Shown here: piece after piece, positions 1 to 10,900 of the stretch
Layout of the letters: every line of letters begins with the position of its first letter
Numbering within the stretch: the stretch's first letter is position 1
DNA from: Lunularia cruciata
Lineage: Eukaryota; Streptophyta; Marchantiopsida; Lunulariales; Lunulariaceae
Assembly (NCBI GenBank): GCA_948567375.1
Contig: OX419755.1
Span: 20,600,517-20,664,516 of the forward strand
Direction: 5' to 3'
DNA length: 64,000 bases
The notes under the pieces: model-generated
What the model was told of the DNA's origin: nothing
The model's database searches: none
The model's input: the letters and a program-made list of their open reading frames with translations, nothing else
Made by a program: the position numbers and the translations under genes

Positions 1-200
1 GGAAAGTTGTAATATGTATTGCCTCACTCTAATAAGCTTGAGGAGGCCAGATTCAAATACCATAGAGCAGACTGCTTCTATCAAGGTTCTATTCTTGTGC
101 TTTGCAATACCATTTTGCTTAGGTGTATAAGGAGTATTTTAATAGCATATAATACCTTTTTTTTGCAAAAGAGATAAAATTTTTGTAGATTTGTACCTAT
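1..200 (-). pseudogene. Copia integrase fragment
   Basis: Minus-strand translation gives Y-T-P-K-Q-N-G-I-A-K-H-K-N-R-T-L-I-E, matching the copia integrase block around the third catalytic acid (usually N-G-V-A-E-R-K-N-R-T). Here the catalytic Glu position is Lys, so the core is dead. The window edge cuts the element here. The stretch 201-729 is presumably the rest of integrase but is too decayed for me to align. Confidence 0.65.
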
Positions 201-729
201 TGTCTAAAATAGAATATGAGCTTTTTGGTTGGATTGATTTTTAGCATAAGTGATCTATTCTTGAAATTTAAGTAACATAACTAACAATTGAAAACTTCAT
301 GTTTGAATTTGAGAAGAAACAAAAAGTGTATATAGTAAAGTCATCAGAAAATGTCACAAAATGCATGTAACCAATGTAGGTAGCAAAAGAAATAGGCTCA
401 CAAACATCAGAATGAATAAGATCCAAAGGAAATGTAGCTCTAGTTCATCCTTGAGGATATAGAATTCAAGTTTACTTACCTTGTTGGTCAAATTGGAAGT
501 GACATTGAATGAATTTGATCCATACCATCAACCAAGTCTTTATTTTATAGAAAAAATAGATGTTTTTGGCTAAAATATCCCAAGCAACACTTCCATAATG
601 AATTATTATCAATGGAAGTTGAGATAGCACTGCTCTTAATAGAAACTAGAGTAGATGGATTGCTTGTAATCTCTCACATAAGGCAAAAATGGTCAAGTCT
701 TGAATCATCATATAAGATAAATCTAATGT

Positions 730-1365
730 CTAATAAAATATTCCATGAGAATAACTCAATTGGAGAGATAAATACAAATTCTTGCTGAGTAGTGGAACAT
801 AAAGAACATCTGCTAAAATATATTGATCCTTTGAAGAGGCTAGCTTGAGAGAAACCATACCATGACTAATGATATTAGTAGTACAGCTATAAACTAAAAA
901 AATAATTTTAGGTGGTAAATATTCTTCATAAAACAAGAAACAAGTTCTTTGATGTGTCATATATTGAGAAGGTACAATGTCAACATACCATTGCTTGTTT
1001 TTGGTAATGGAGTTTGTACCATCAATATTGTACAATGAATATTGAGTAGTGGTGCTATTAGATTGATAATGATAAGATGCATAATTGGGATCCTTTTTCC
1101 TATCATCAATAATATGTTTACAACAATCATTGATATGATGTTCCTTCTTGAAATAGTAGTGACAAATGATGGGAGGTATGGAATTCACAAATTCACTAGT
1201 TACCAAAGTACCTCTAGAAGATATGGAAAAATTATTTTGAGCAAGAAATCCTTGATATTGGGGTTTCCATTTTTCTTTTCCTTTTCCTTTATTTCTAGGA
1301 AAAGGATTAGTACCTTGAATGATTGCCAAAGCAAATTTTTGCTCTATAAGTCCTTCATGTTTCAA
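730..1365 (-). pseudogene. Copia gag/protease fragment
   Basis: An open stretch of 211 codons. Residues ~65-85 hold a degenerate CCHC knuckle (first Cys and the His-x4-Cys tail visible, second Cys lost). Residues ~127-140 read WYVDIVPSQYMTH, aligning with the copia protease signature W-x-x-D-S-G-A-S-x-H-M-T, but the catalytic D-S-G-A has become D-I-V-P, so it would be inactive. A typical L-x-x-V-L-Y-V-P-x-L-x-x-N-L motif follows near residues 186-198, as in copia polyproteins. Integrase follows downstream toward base 1. Confidence 0.75.
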
Positions 1366-2427
1366 GCTTATCTCCTCTTGAAGAAGGAGAGAAATAAAAT
1401 TAGGGGGTTTTTTAATTCTATTAGCTGCATAAAGATGCTAGAAACATCTAATAACTTGTAGGCATTAACCTCATTAAATATAGCTTTTACTATTGATCAT
1501 TAATTGAATTATTTGCAGTAGATATAAATAATTAAGGAATGCATTCTATAAGTCCTTCATGTTTCTTCAAGCTTATCTCCTCTTGAAGAAGGAGAAAAAT
1601 AACACTAGACAGTTTTAAATTCTATTGGCTGCATAAAGATGATAGAGAAGTCTACTATCTTGTAGGCATTGACCTCATTAAATATAGCTTTTACTATCGA
1701 TCATTAATTGAACTATTTGTAGTAGATAAATAAGTAAGAAATGCTACAAAAAATTTCTATTTTTGTTGCAACATTGTCACTCTTTCTCATCTTCATTTTT
1801 GAGGTGTTTAGTAAATACATGACTAAAACATCATCAATTCCTTTGTACATGGTGGTTAAATTGCTCCATGTTGCACTGGCCAATGTATGTTTGCTTATAA
1901 TACTAACATATTTTGGAGTCTTTGCTAAATAAATAACCTCAAGTGCTATATTTTTTTGATGATCCTAGATAGCTTGATCAGTTGGAGTGTTACGTCTCCA
2001 TTTAGTCTTATAAGCAATAATGAAGATCATCAATGCCTTCATTTTGAGTGAAAGGAAATGCTTTTGAGAATGGAAGTATTATAGATTAAATTTCATAAAT
2101 TTTCTGTCAAATCAAGTGAGAAGAGTGAGTGTATTTGCAACCATGATGTAGAACATTTAAAACAAGATAAATAAGAGATTTTATAGGAATCTTAACAATT
2201 TGATACACAAAAGAATGGAGAATTTCTCCAAAATTCTAGAGAAAAGAATGAATATCTCTTCTAAATAAATAAAGTGTTCACCAATTTGGGTAAATTGAGT
2301 GAGATTTTGCAAATTTGGATGAAGCACATGTGGACAAAGTGGAAAACTTATGCTTAGCCATCCTTCAATAATTTTGGTTAATCAATTGAAAAATTTGATT
2401 GCAGAATTGGAATGTGAATTTTCTAAT

Positions 2428-2439
2428 GCTCTTATACCA
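2428..2439 (-). other. Primer-binding site (initiator Met tRNA type) of the copia relic
   Basis: The minus strand reads TGGTATAAGAGC, one mismatch from TGGTATCAGAGC, the complement of the initiator tRNA-Met 3' end used by most plant copia and many Ty3 elements. It lies two bases inside the LTR end. Confidence 0.7.
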
Positions 2440-2441
2440 TA

Positions 2442-2735
2442 TGAGAAATACAATCATATAGGATACTCAATTTAATATTTGCACAAGAATACATGAATTT
2501 ATATGTTAGATACTTGAGATATATCGAATGACATAGAGTCCATGGCCATACTCTTTGAGAGAGAAGAAGGCCAAAGAGTCATAAAGGGATACCCTTAACA
2601 AGAGATAGTGCTCTTTTCTAGCACGCAAAGGATCAAGCTCATTCTATAGGGCCTTCAATGTGAATAGTAATTTAAAAATCACAAAGTGTTCATTAGTTTA
2701 TACTTATTACTAGTTGTATTCATACTAGTCTAACA
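2442..2735 (-). repeat. 5' LTR of the copia relic
   Basis: On the minus strand the segment starts TGTTAGACTAG and ends in CA, next to a primer-binding site, as an LTR should. The length of about 294 bp is normal for copia. The partner LTR is outside the window, so the outer boundary (2735) rests only on the TG terminus. Confidence 0.6.
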
Positions 2736-4959
2736 AGTATAACTCACATTGGACAGAAGCAAAAGGCATTGGATACCACCATCATTCTAGGAAGCTTCAA
2801 AGATGAATATTGCAACCACTTCTTTGGTTAGATCTAGCAAGCCTTGAGCAAGTGAAGGCTTTGCTCCAAAACTCTATTCCGAATGAAAAGATGGAGCAAG
2901 TGAAGGCTTTGCCCAAAACTCTATTCCAAATGATAGGATGTTAAATTTGGAAGTCAAGGAAAAACCACTCAAGAACCCGAAGTTCTTGTCTTCCATTCTC
3001 CAAAAGTCATATTACTTTCAAGATTGCCATACATAGTGCTCATAGCTCAAGTCTCCATTCCAGAACATGGAATAATTTGAGACAAATTCAATCCTTGAAA
3101 GATGTGCAAAATTTGCAATATAAACTAATTAGACCATGGAGTTCAGATGTAAAATCTGCATAATAATGAAGAGTAAAAGAAGCCACTAGCACAATGGTGT
3201 AACTCAAATATAAAACCAAGACAATGCTTACAACTTGAACAAGCAACAAGTCAAGAGCGCATTAGAACCAAGTGGTTGCACATCTAATACACAACTATGG
3301 GTGCTAATATTATACTTGATAACTCACATAAATACAAATTGCCTAGACTAGCTAAAAATTGGTTTATGACAAATCCTTGTGATAACTCCTTTGCCTCTTT
3401 ATTGGAACATGATTAAAGAGAAGCAAGATTAGCCTCTAGCAATTAGTGAATAAATTATTGCAAATCTTTTTCTTGCCCAAGATTGTTAAATCAAGCAAAT
3501 CCTCTTCTCATTCTTTAGTTATCTAGTTTTTGGGTCAAGGAAACCCATTGATTAATTATACACATATCTACACTTGCTAGCTATCCTACTATTTTTAGTC
3601 TATGAATTAGATCTAATCCTTCATCAAGTAACCATAATCCTTAAATAAGGAATTCATTCATTCATGGAATCAACTTGGGGAACCATAACTTAACCAACCA
3701 TAATTGTCTACCACCACAATTAACCAAGCATAATACAATTATCTACAATCAAGTCTCTACTTGATTCAACATGCATAACTTCTAAGCTGTCCTCTAAGAG
3801 AGTGTGGAATTGGATGTATTGGTCATTTGGTAAGTCTAATCTTCCCTAATTTTGCTATCTTGGCATTTAACAAAATTATCTTTGAGCTCGGTTTTTATAG
3901 TTATTTCCTCCTCTATTGCTCTATATCACTACCATTTGAATCCTCATTGATTAATATACCTCCTCCTTTCCTAGTTACCTCATCATGTACAATTCCATAG
4001 TAGGTACTTTTATGGCCTCTTATAGTTCTTCTTGTTTAAGAATATTCTTTTTTTTGTCTTCTAACTCTAGCTATTCACTTTCTATATATGTGAGTGAGTA
4101 TTTCTTCTAAATGTATAAGACATTTAGAGAGCATGTGCTCAAAGAATACCAATTTGATTACTCAAAAGGAACATTGTCCTATGTAGTCAAAAGAGCACTA
4201 AAATTGCTCATCAAGTTGGATTCTTGTAATCTACCATCAACCATGCATTTGGCTAGTGCTTGTTATAGGAAAATGTAGAGAGTAGTTGTTTGTGAATTAT
4301 CTTGCCAAGGGCCACAAAATAAGAATCAAAATTGTATCCCCTTGAAAGTCCTACATTTGCATCCAAGACTTCTATCCAATGTGCTCCTATCTAACTTCTC
4401 AAGTTTACTCCCAATTTCTTGAAAACTAATCTTTTCATACCCCCAAATCTTTATAGCCATGGGTAGTACATATTCTTAAATCCAAAGAAGAAACAAAAAT
4501 CCATTTTTTCCTGATCTCACGTCCATCTCCCATGGATCAATTGTAGTGGTTCTCAAGTTCAACATGTTGTAGTTGTTCAATTGAATGATCCCTCTAAGCA
4601 TTGTGGCTTGTATGTTCACACTTTGGCAAATTGCTAAGATAGAATTTACACTTAAAAGACTCAGCTGTTCACTCACTCTTACCCCAAGCTATAAGTGGTT
4701 GGCTTACAAAGTATCTTGTAGATTAGTAAACACCTCTTAGCACAAAGTGTCTATATTATACTACTCTTGCCCTTTGCTCCAACAACATTCAATAGTTGAT
4801 CAATTATTGTCCCCATATGAGAGTTCTTTAGTATGTAAAAATGTTTTTCAAAAGGAATTCTTTAGAAATACCAGATCTTGTTTAGAATTTCTTTGCATGT
4901 TTGTCCTTTGTGCAAGAGCCAACCTATTCTTTAGAAGAAATTCTTTGGTGGCGGCCAAT
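2736..4959. other. AT-rich stretch with no recognised gene
   Basis: No supportable coding region. A local duplication sits at 2846-2935, where a unit beginning GAGCAAGTGAAGGCTTTG occurs twice about 47 bp apart. Otherwise this looks like old repeat-derived sequence between the copia LTR and the decayed chromovirus LTR. Confidence 0.5.
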
Positions 4960-5539
4960 TGCAATACCATTAGTTAGATGGATTATCTAGAGGTGGAAAT
5001 TGGCTTGGTAATATCTTTAGAGATGTTTTATAGGATGGTCTAAATAGATCAAATAGAGGTGTCACCAAAAGAGTACACCAATTGATAGTGTAGAGGCCAA
5101 AAACACCCTATAAACTTTAGAGCCAATTTTTCAAGGCTTAAGAAAATAGATTAGGCCTTGAAAATAACCTTATACTTGCCTCTAAGAGAAAATAAATTGC
5201 CTTCTCCTCCCTTTTTTGTCTCATTGAGATCTTTCCAATGGTATCACCCATGCTGTTTTGAGCTTCCTATAGGGAGATTCTCCAAAAATTCTATTTGGTC
5301 AAACTTGTTTGACCAATCAAATAGGACAAAGATTGACATGCATAAATCCATGTAGCTAATCTAAGGGTGGAGCTTGTTGACATATCATCAATCTATGTAT
5401 TTGATAAAAAGGTGTAGCTCCCTTTGAGTGGATCCTCTTTGCTATATAATAAAGACAAGGTGCTCCTTTAGAGCATCAAAGTATTGAGGAATGAAACTTG
5501 TGTTTCTCTTGGAGTTTCTCCCATCCTCAAAACATTATA
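4960..5539 (+). repeat. Decayed 5' LTR, family A
   Basis: Begins TGCAATACCA, against TGTAATACCA in the better-preserved copies, and ends ATTATA against ATTACA. It shares the TATA-box region (CTATATAATAAAGA near 5440-5453) and the 3' part of the LTR. The following TGATTAGATTAG is a decayed primer-binding site. Confidence 0.8.
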
Positions 5540-6379
5540 ATGATTAGATTAGGTGTTTTAATCCAATTGGATGGATCATCCCTTTAGAGGAATATGGACT
5601 ATTGAGATTAAGTCATTTTGAGGGGAGAAAAATTAGTGCAATCAATAGATTGGAGTGTTTGGGAGCGAGATGGAATGGATGCTCATAGAGTGCAATTTCA
5701 TGCACCTCAATTTTTTTTCTTTAATCCATTTCATATCAAGATTATGTACATCTAATGCAAATAAGTGAGATTATATCTTGTTTAACTTTCTTGAGTGTAG
5801 TTCATAGACATAGTAATGAATTTGCCAAACTCTTTGATTTTACCTATGGTGGTAAATAATAGAGAGTAGGAGTTGATGATTTACCTTTTATTATAATGCA
5901 ATGGATTTGAGTATACCAAATTATCTCCCTTCCAACACTCAAGTAGAAATCTGTTATGTAGTTAGACCAAAAGTGATGGTTAAGCATTTCATAGTCCGTA
6001 ATTTTGGTCATGAATATAATCAACAAGTGAGGTCCTAATGGTAGTCCCAATTTCCAATGCTTTCCTCTTTATTGATCATATTAAGCTTCTATTGAAGTAG
6101 AAAGTATTGATTGAGTGTCTATTGTGTTTACAAATCATGAAACCACAAATGTAGGATCTAATGCAAGGAATGCAAGGAATGTTGAATAATTTTGGGAGAT
6201 CAAGATTATAATGGATGTGTTACAAAGTCAAGTATGTATCTTTAGGAACAATAATGTAATGCAAGAAAAAGAATCATCCCAAAATCCAATAACAATGGCC
6301 AAAGTACCTAGAGAGTCACTCATGCTTATGACACTAACCCCAATCAACAATACAACCAAATTATTAATTTGAGTTAAGA

Positions 6380-6752
6380 AGATATGCAACATTGAGCCTT
6401 ATAATGGACACCATTCAATAGGCGTAATGGAAAATTGGATCTCAAGAATGAATCGGTACTTTTGATTATTCACAACTAAATCACCAATCATTCTGCAAGC
6501 ATGTTTGCATGTGGATACTTGATCAATAAAGCCCTCACATGGTATGATTCTTGGGAACAATCAGTGTTGGTGGAAAGAAGAAAGATCACTTGGACACCTT
6601 TGCAAGCAGTGATGTTGAAGAATTTCCAATCTGTGGATTTTGTGCAGATGGTTTGACTATAAAGGTTGAGGCAAAAGAACAACATACAAAAATACATGGA
6701 GACATTTCTTGATCTACATATTGCAATAACCAATATGAGCACAATAGAAGCT
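6380..6752 (+). pseudogene. Family A gag fragment (5' half), heavily mutated
   Basis: Aligns codon by codon with gag of element A at about 20600-20960: the stretches around W-x-L/I-S-R-M-N, F-A-C-G-Y-L and V-D-F-V-Q-M are shared, with stops and frame changes. It is interrupted at 6752/6753 by the nested element and resumes at 10516, where the match to the relative's K-R-G-L-K-E-R block continues. Confidence 0.75.
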
Positions 6753-9700
6753 TGTGGTGCCCACATTTTTTGTTTTTTTTTTCAAAATAGAGAAGAAGAA
6801 GTATATAGAGAAGTTGGATTGCGCCTGTATGGCCAAAGCAGGCAAAGAAAAGAGTCTTCGGGATGAAACCCAAAGTAAAGTGACTTCGAGTAATAAGGCA
6901 AAGTACTCAGAAATGCCCTGTCAGCATACAACCCAAAGTAAGGAGTCTTTGTATTGGGGGGAGCCAACTTGAGGCAAAATCAGTCTAACAACCTTTTGTC
7001 GGGGCAAGAAATTCAAGAAGGGAATGTTCAAAACCGGCGGCCCATACGTGTGAAGTATGATTGACAATGACAGGCGCATGCAAGAGGTGTGATTTCTTGG
7101 TAGAAACTTGAATTGAAGAGAGACAGAAAGTGCAACTCTATAAAAATTGGGCTTGCAATGAAGCAATGTCAAGCAATTTTCCTTTGCCGTTGAGAAGTCG
7201 TCCTGTAGGTGATCGTGGGAAGGGAAATAGAGTTGAAGATGCACTAGTGTGTAAGGGAGAAGTTGAGAAAGTGAAACCGAGAGACAATGAGAAAGCAAAA
7301 GAGATGAGTGGAGGAAAGAAGAACTCTGAATTTGCAGTGAGGAATCATGCAATTCAGAGGTTAGACGTAATCGCAAGAATCAAAGTCTTGAGCCGACTTC
7401 GGATTACGTTCTTGGCATGGAACTAGAATGTTAGTTTTCTAGGTTTCATGACTGAGATCATCAAGAGCAAGTGTCTTGATGGGCCCGAGGAAGAAGTGAA
7501 GAGAGGAAATCCGGCTCGCTGGACAAAGTCAGATTGGAGATTAGTACTCGAGAAAGAGGTAGGTGCAGAGCAAGGTGCCATGTTCTTGGGGAAGGGAAAG
7601 ATAGTCAAGAAACCCAAGAGATAAGGGATGCATTCTCGTCAAAGTGGATGAAGAATGGCTACAAAGTGGAGAGTTATAAAGATCATATCAAGAGGGGAAT
7701 TGTGAGTGCTCTGATGGCAATCTTGAAGCCAAAGAGAACAACGTATGTGATGAAACACCAAGCGGTGTTCTTTCACAAATTGTTTGCAAGAGAACCAATC
7801 AATTGGGTGAGGTGCTTCCATGAAAGGACGCAACAAATGGTGTGGAATTTGTGGGATGAGTTGCCTCCCCATTCCATCGTGCCGTTTGCAATGCACTTTT
7901 ACCTTGGGTTGAATTTGCTCAACTCGGTAGAGTGAACTCAAATGGTGTTGCATTTCCATCCCGACTTAAGAAGAGAAGTTGATGTAGAGGAGCAACAATA
8001 CATCCTTCAAATCCAAAGCATAGACGAGTACTACAAGAAGACGGGGAAGAATGTGGAGATAGAGGCGAGTACTCCACAGTCAAAGAAGCAAAGTTGGCAG
8101 GCCGAAGCCGAAGACAAGGGAAAACCTCAAAAGACTAGGAGAAGAAACCCGTGGCAAGGTATGGTGGTGATTGAGTCAGAAGACAAAGACTCGGAGGGTG
8201 AAGCCGAGTGTAAGTCCAAAGACTCGGAACATGAGGAGGAACCCAAGTTAATGCTACAAAGTGGAGATACAAGTAGCAACAATGATGAAGGTGGAGAAAT
8301 GAAGTCGGTGCTAACTGCTACAGAGGAGGAAGAAGAAGTGCAGGCGGAGATCAAGGCCGAGGACAACAAAAAGTTGGAGGATGAAATACTTGAGCCCAAA
8401 GAGCAAAAGTCTGCGATTTAGAGGGGAGTTTGCTCAAGACGCAAGGCAAAGTGTGAGGCAGGTCCAAGTAAGGTGAAAGAAAATTGAATGAAAGCTCGGG
8501 AAGCAAGGCGTCAATTCCGATATGAAGACTACATAGATGAAGGCAAGTATCGAATAAAGAAGAAGTGAGAAGGGAGATTGCTACGCAAGAAGAGGTAGTT
8601 GCGAGTGATGGAGTGGAGTACCTACAGGAGATCATGTGTCCACTGTTGGTGAAATTGGAGCACAAGAAGAAGGAAATGCAGTCAACTTGTCTAGAAGTGA
8701 AGACTGTTTTGCAGGTCTTATCGAGATAAGAAGAAAAGAACTCCCCGTTGAAGAAAATCATAACCCGAGGTGAGGAGGAAAGTGAAGTACTACGAGCGGA
8801 GGCAGTAATGAAGACTCAGGTAATTGAAGACTTGAAGAGAGAAGTGGTACATTGAGAGGAGCTTGTTAGGAAGAGTGACATAGCGAGGGAGAGACAAGTA
8901 GCAGAGTATGAGATTTGAAGCAACAATTTGCTGATTCAAGAGTAGAACTTATCATGCTATGGCGAGGGTTGTAGCAAAGGAACAAGAGCTCGATAGAGTC
9001 ATGGAGAGTGTAGAAGAGAAGAAGCAACTCTGCCAGAGGGAGTTGGCAGTAAGATATAGGGAAGAAGAGAGGTTACAAGAGTTACTTCGTAATCAGGAGG
9101 AGAAGATTGAACAGAAGGAGAAGGAGAAAGAAACCGTGAAAGCCAAGTTCAAAGCAGAGTTGGTGATGTACAGCGAGGATTGGCGTGCAGATTGGGAGAG
9201 AGAAAGGAAAATGCAATTGGAGCCATTGAAGGAGATTGTCCTCAAGATGAACGCAATGTTAAGTACAAAGGCCAGTGTTTGGATTGAAGAAACGAGGCTG
9301 CACAAGTTGAAATTGTTGGTGCAGGAGACAAGGCAAAGACATGTGAAAGATACAAATTTGAACGTGTTATTGATAAGTCTCAGGACTTGTGTAGATAGGA
9401 AGATATTAGAGGTAGAAGATAATATTGCGATCAGATTAGACTTAGTAAAGTTGGAGATAGATAAGCTTCGGAAGGATGTAAGAGCCAAACCCAAAGTAGA
9501 TGAAGTAGGAATGCAGATGTCTTTGGAGTTACCATTGGAGACATTAGAGAAGAGTGGGTCAGCAGATAAGGAGTTAGATAAGTTACCCACTAGTGGAATT
9601 TCAGACTAGGAAAGAGAATTGCTGGATCTGGTAGAAGAATTAGAAGTTGTGAAACTTGAAGATAGAGTAGTAGGAAGTAAAGTTACTTTGGGTTTGGGTT

Positions 9701-10515
9701 TGAAAGCCGATGACAAAGTAGACATCGGATTGGATTAGTGACAATTTTGAGATATGAAGAGGTAGATATGAAAAGGTGCATTTTGGATCTGCAGGTTAGA
9801 AGAGTTGTTGTAGACCGGTATAGTTGTTAGAACTGTCAATTTGTTCACTACTTAGGAGTGACATTTGTAGAGAATTGTTGTTCAGTGCTCATAATTCTAA
9901 GAAAAGATAAAGCAAAGTCCTATAAAGCAGTGCTCGTCGCTTGAGCTTGATTCCGAGTATCAGCTTTGCAATTGTGTTTGTGAGTGTTTGGAGAAATTCT
10001 AAGTGTAAGTCAGTGTGCTTGTTGGATGTTGGATTCTGCAACCTTGATCTTCATTTTGTGTGTTTGATCTTGAGTGAAGTGCAATCGAAGCAATGCCTTG
10101 ACAGATCTGAGAGGAATTGTAGTGTTGGTAGTATTCTGCATTAGTGAGTGCAGTACGAAGTTGATGTGAAGCAATTTCAATTGAGGAAGTTGTGCCTTCA
10201 GTGGAGGGGTGGAACACAATTCTGATGCAAATTCGTTTTGCAGTGAAGTGCCATTTTTGGGAGAGCCTGAATCATCACAATCAAGATTGTTTGAAGGAGT
10301 TGTGATTAAGAAGTGTTAATTTGTGACAAGATTGCAAATCAATGCTTGTTACTCCCTTATGGGTGTGGTTTCTACCTGAGAGATTAAAGACGCAACCAAG
10401 AAGAACTGAAATTGTTACTTTGACTTTGTATTTGGACATTTTTGACTTGTATCTTTGCGGGAACAAACTTTACTTACCCGATTACCGCAAAAGTGATATT
10501 TGCCGGGTTGTCACA
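6753..10515 (+). mobile_element. Nested 3.76 kb mobile element with TG...CA ends, no LTR pair or pol seen
   Basis: The element starts TGTGGTGCCCAC and ends GGGTTGTCACA, and is flanked on both sides by AAGCT (6748-6752 and 10516-10520). Removing it and one AAGCT restores the gag sequence seen in the related element at about 20955-21020, which proves insertion. TG...CA ends and a 5-bp duplication fit integrase-mediated (LTR-type) insertion. I see no terminal direct repeat and no protease, reverse transcriptase or integrase. Its cargo is a long broken coiled-coil reading frame. It could be a non-autonomous LTR element with unrecognised LTRs, or a cut-and-paste element with TGT...ACA ends. Confidence 0.8.
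7534..9738 (+). pseudogene. Broken long coiled-coil reading frame carried by the nested element
   Basis: Three open stretches (7534-7935, 7942-8421, 8959-9609) share one frame, separated by stops, and the frame continues to about 9738, so they look like remnants of one protein of roughly 700 residues. The first part is globular and rich in aromatics (W-V-R-C-F-H-E-R, then L-P-P-H-S-I-V-P-F). The middle is very acidic, with Glu/Lys runs. The last part is a long Glu/Lys/Arg-rich coiled coil. I recognise no family. It may be the element's own gag-like protein or a captured host gene. Confidence 0.5.
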
Positions 10516-10900
10516 AAGCTCTTTAAAATTTAAAATTGGGTTTAAAAGAGAAAATTTACCAAGAGGTAATGGTACAAAATCCTCACATCATTTTTGAAGC
10601 CATTGCATGTGGTAAGAGAATATAGGAGGAGGCAAAGGGGAGTCACACACAAAAATATTGAGTTGAAACACCATAAATTTGTGTACAAGTTCCTATGGAA
10701 TTAAGAAATACTTTTTTTGAAACCGAGGAGCACGATTGCACCAAGGAGCATAGGGACGAGTTGAAGGAAAGAGAGATGGAGTCACACAAGGAAATAGAAT
10801 CAAGAAAAACAACAACACTATCAAAATTGCGGAAAATTTGTGCACATAGCCTTCAATTGTTGTGCATGCTTCCATAAAGGCCCTTGGCCTCCATAAATGA

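Larger units (their letters stand above)
1..2735 (-). mobile_element. Ty1/copia LTR retrotransposon relic, truncated by the left edge
   Basis: Reading the minus strand leftward from 2735 gives a 5' LTR (2735-2442), a primer-binding site (2439-2428), decayed gag, a zinc-knuckle remnant and protease (1365-730), then integrase near the edge. The order gag-protease-integrase before any reverse transcriptase is the copia order, not the Ty3 order. Reverse transcriptase, RNase H and the 3' LTR lie beyond base 1. Frames are broken by many stops and key residues are lost, so the copy is old and inactive. Domain identification is by eye. Confidence 0.8.
4960..10900 (+). mobile_element. Decayed Ty3 chromovirus of family A, 5' part only, with a nested insertion
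   Basis: 4960-5539 aligns with the LTR of the intact-looking element at 19030-25619. 5540-6752 and 10516-10900 align with that element's leader and gag (compare 19766-20960 and 20961-21370). The two halves are contiguous in the relative, so 6753-10515 is a later insertion. Most differences from the relative are G-to-A or C-to-T. Nothing after the zinc-knuckle region is recognisable: alignment stops near 10900, so protease, pol and the 3' LTR are missing. Confidence 0.85.

Noticed and set aside
8959..9609. A host coiled-coil gene (kinesin- or myosin-like)
   Set aside because: It lies inside a proven insertion and its frame continues upstream through stops, so it is element cargo; the Glu/Lys richness alone gives false coiled-coil matches.
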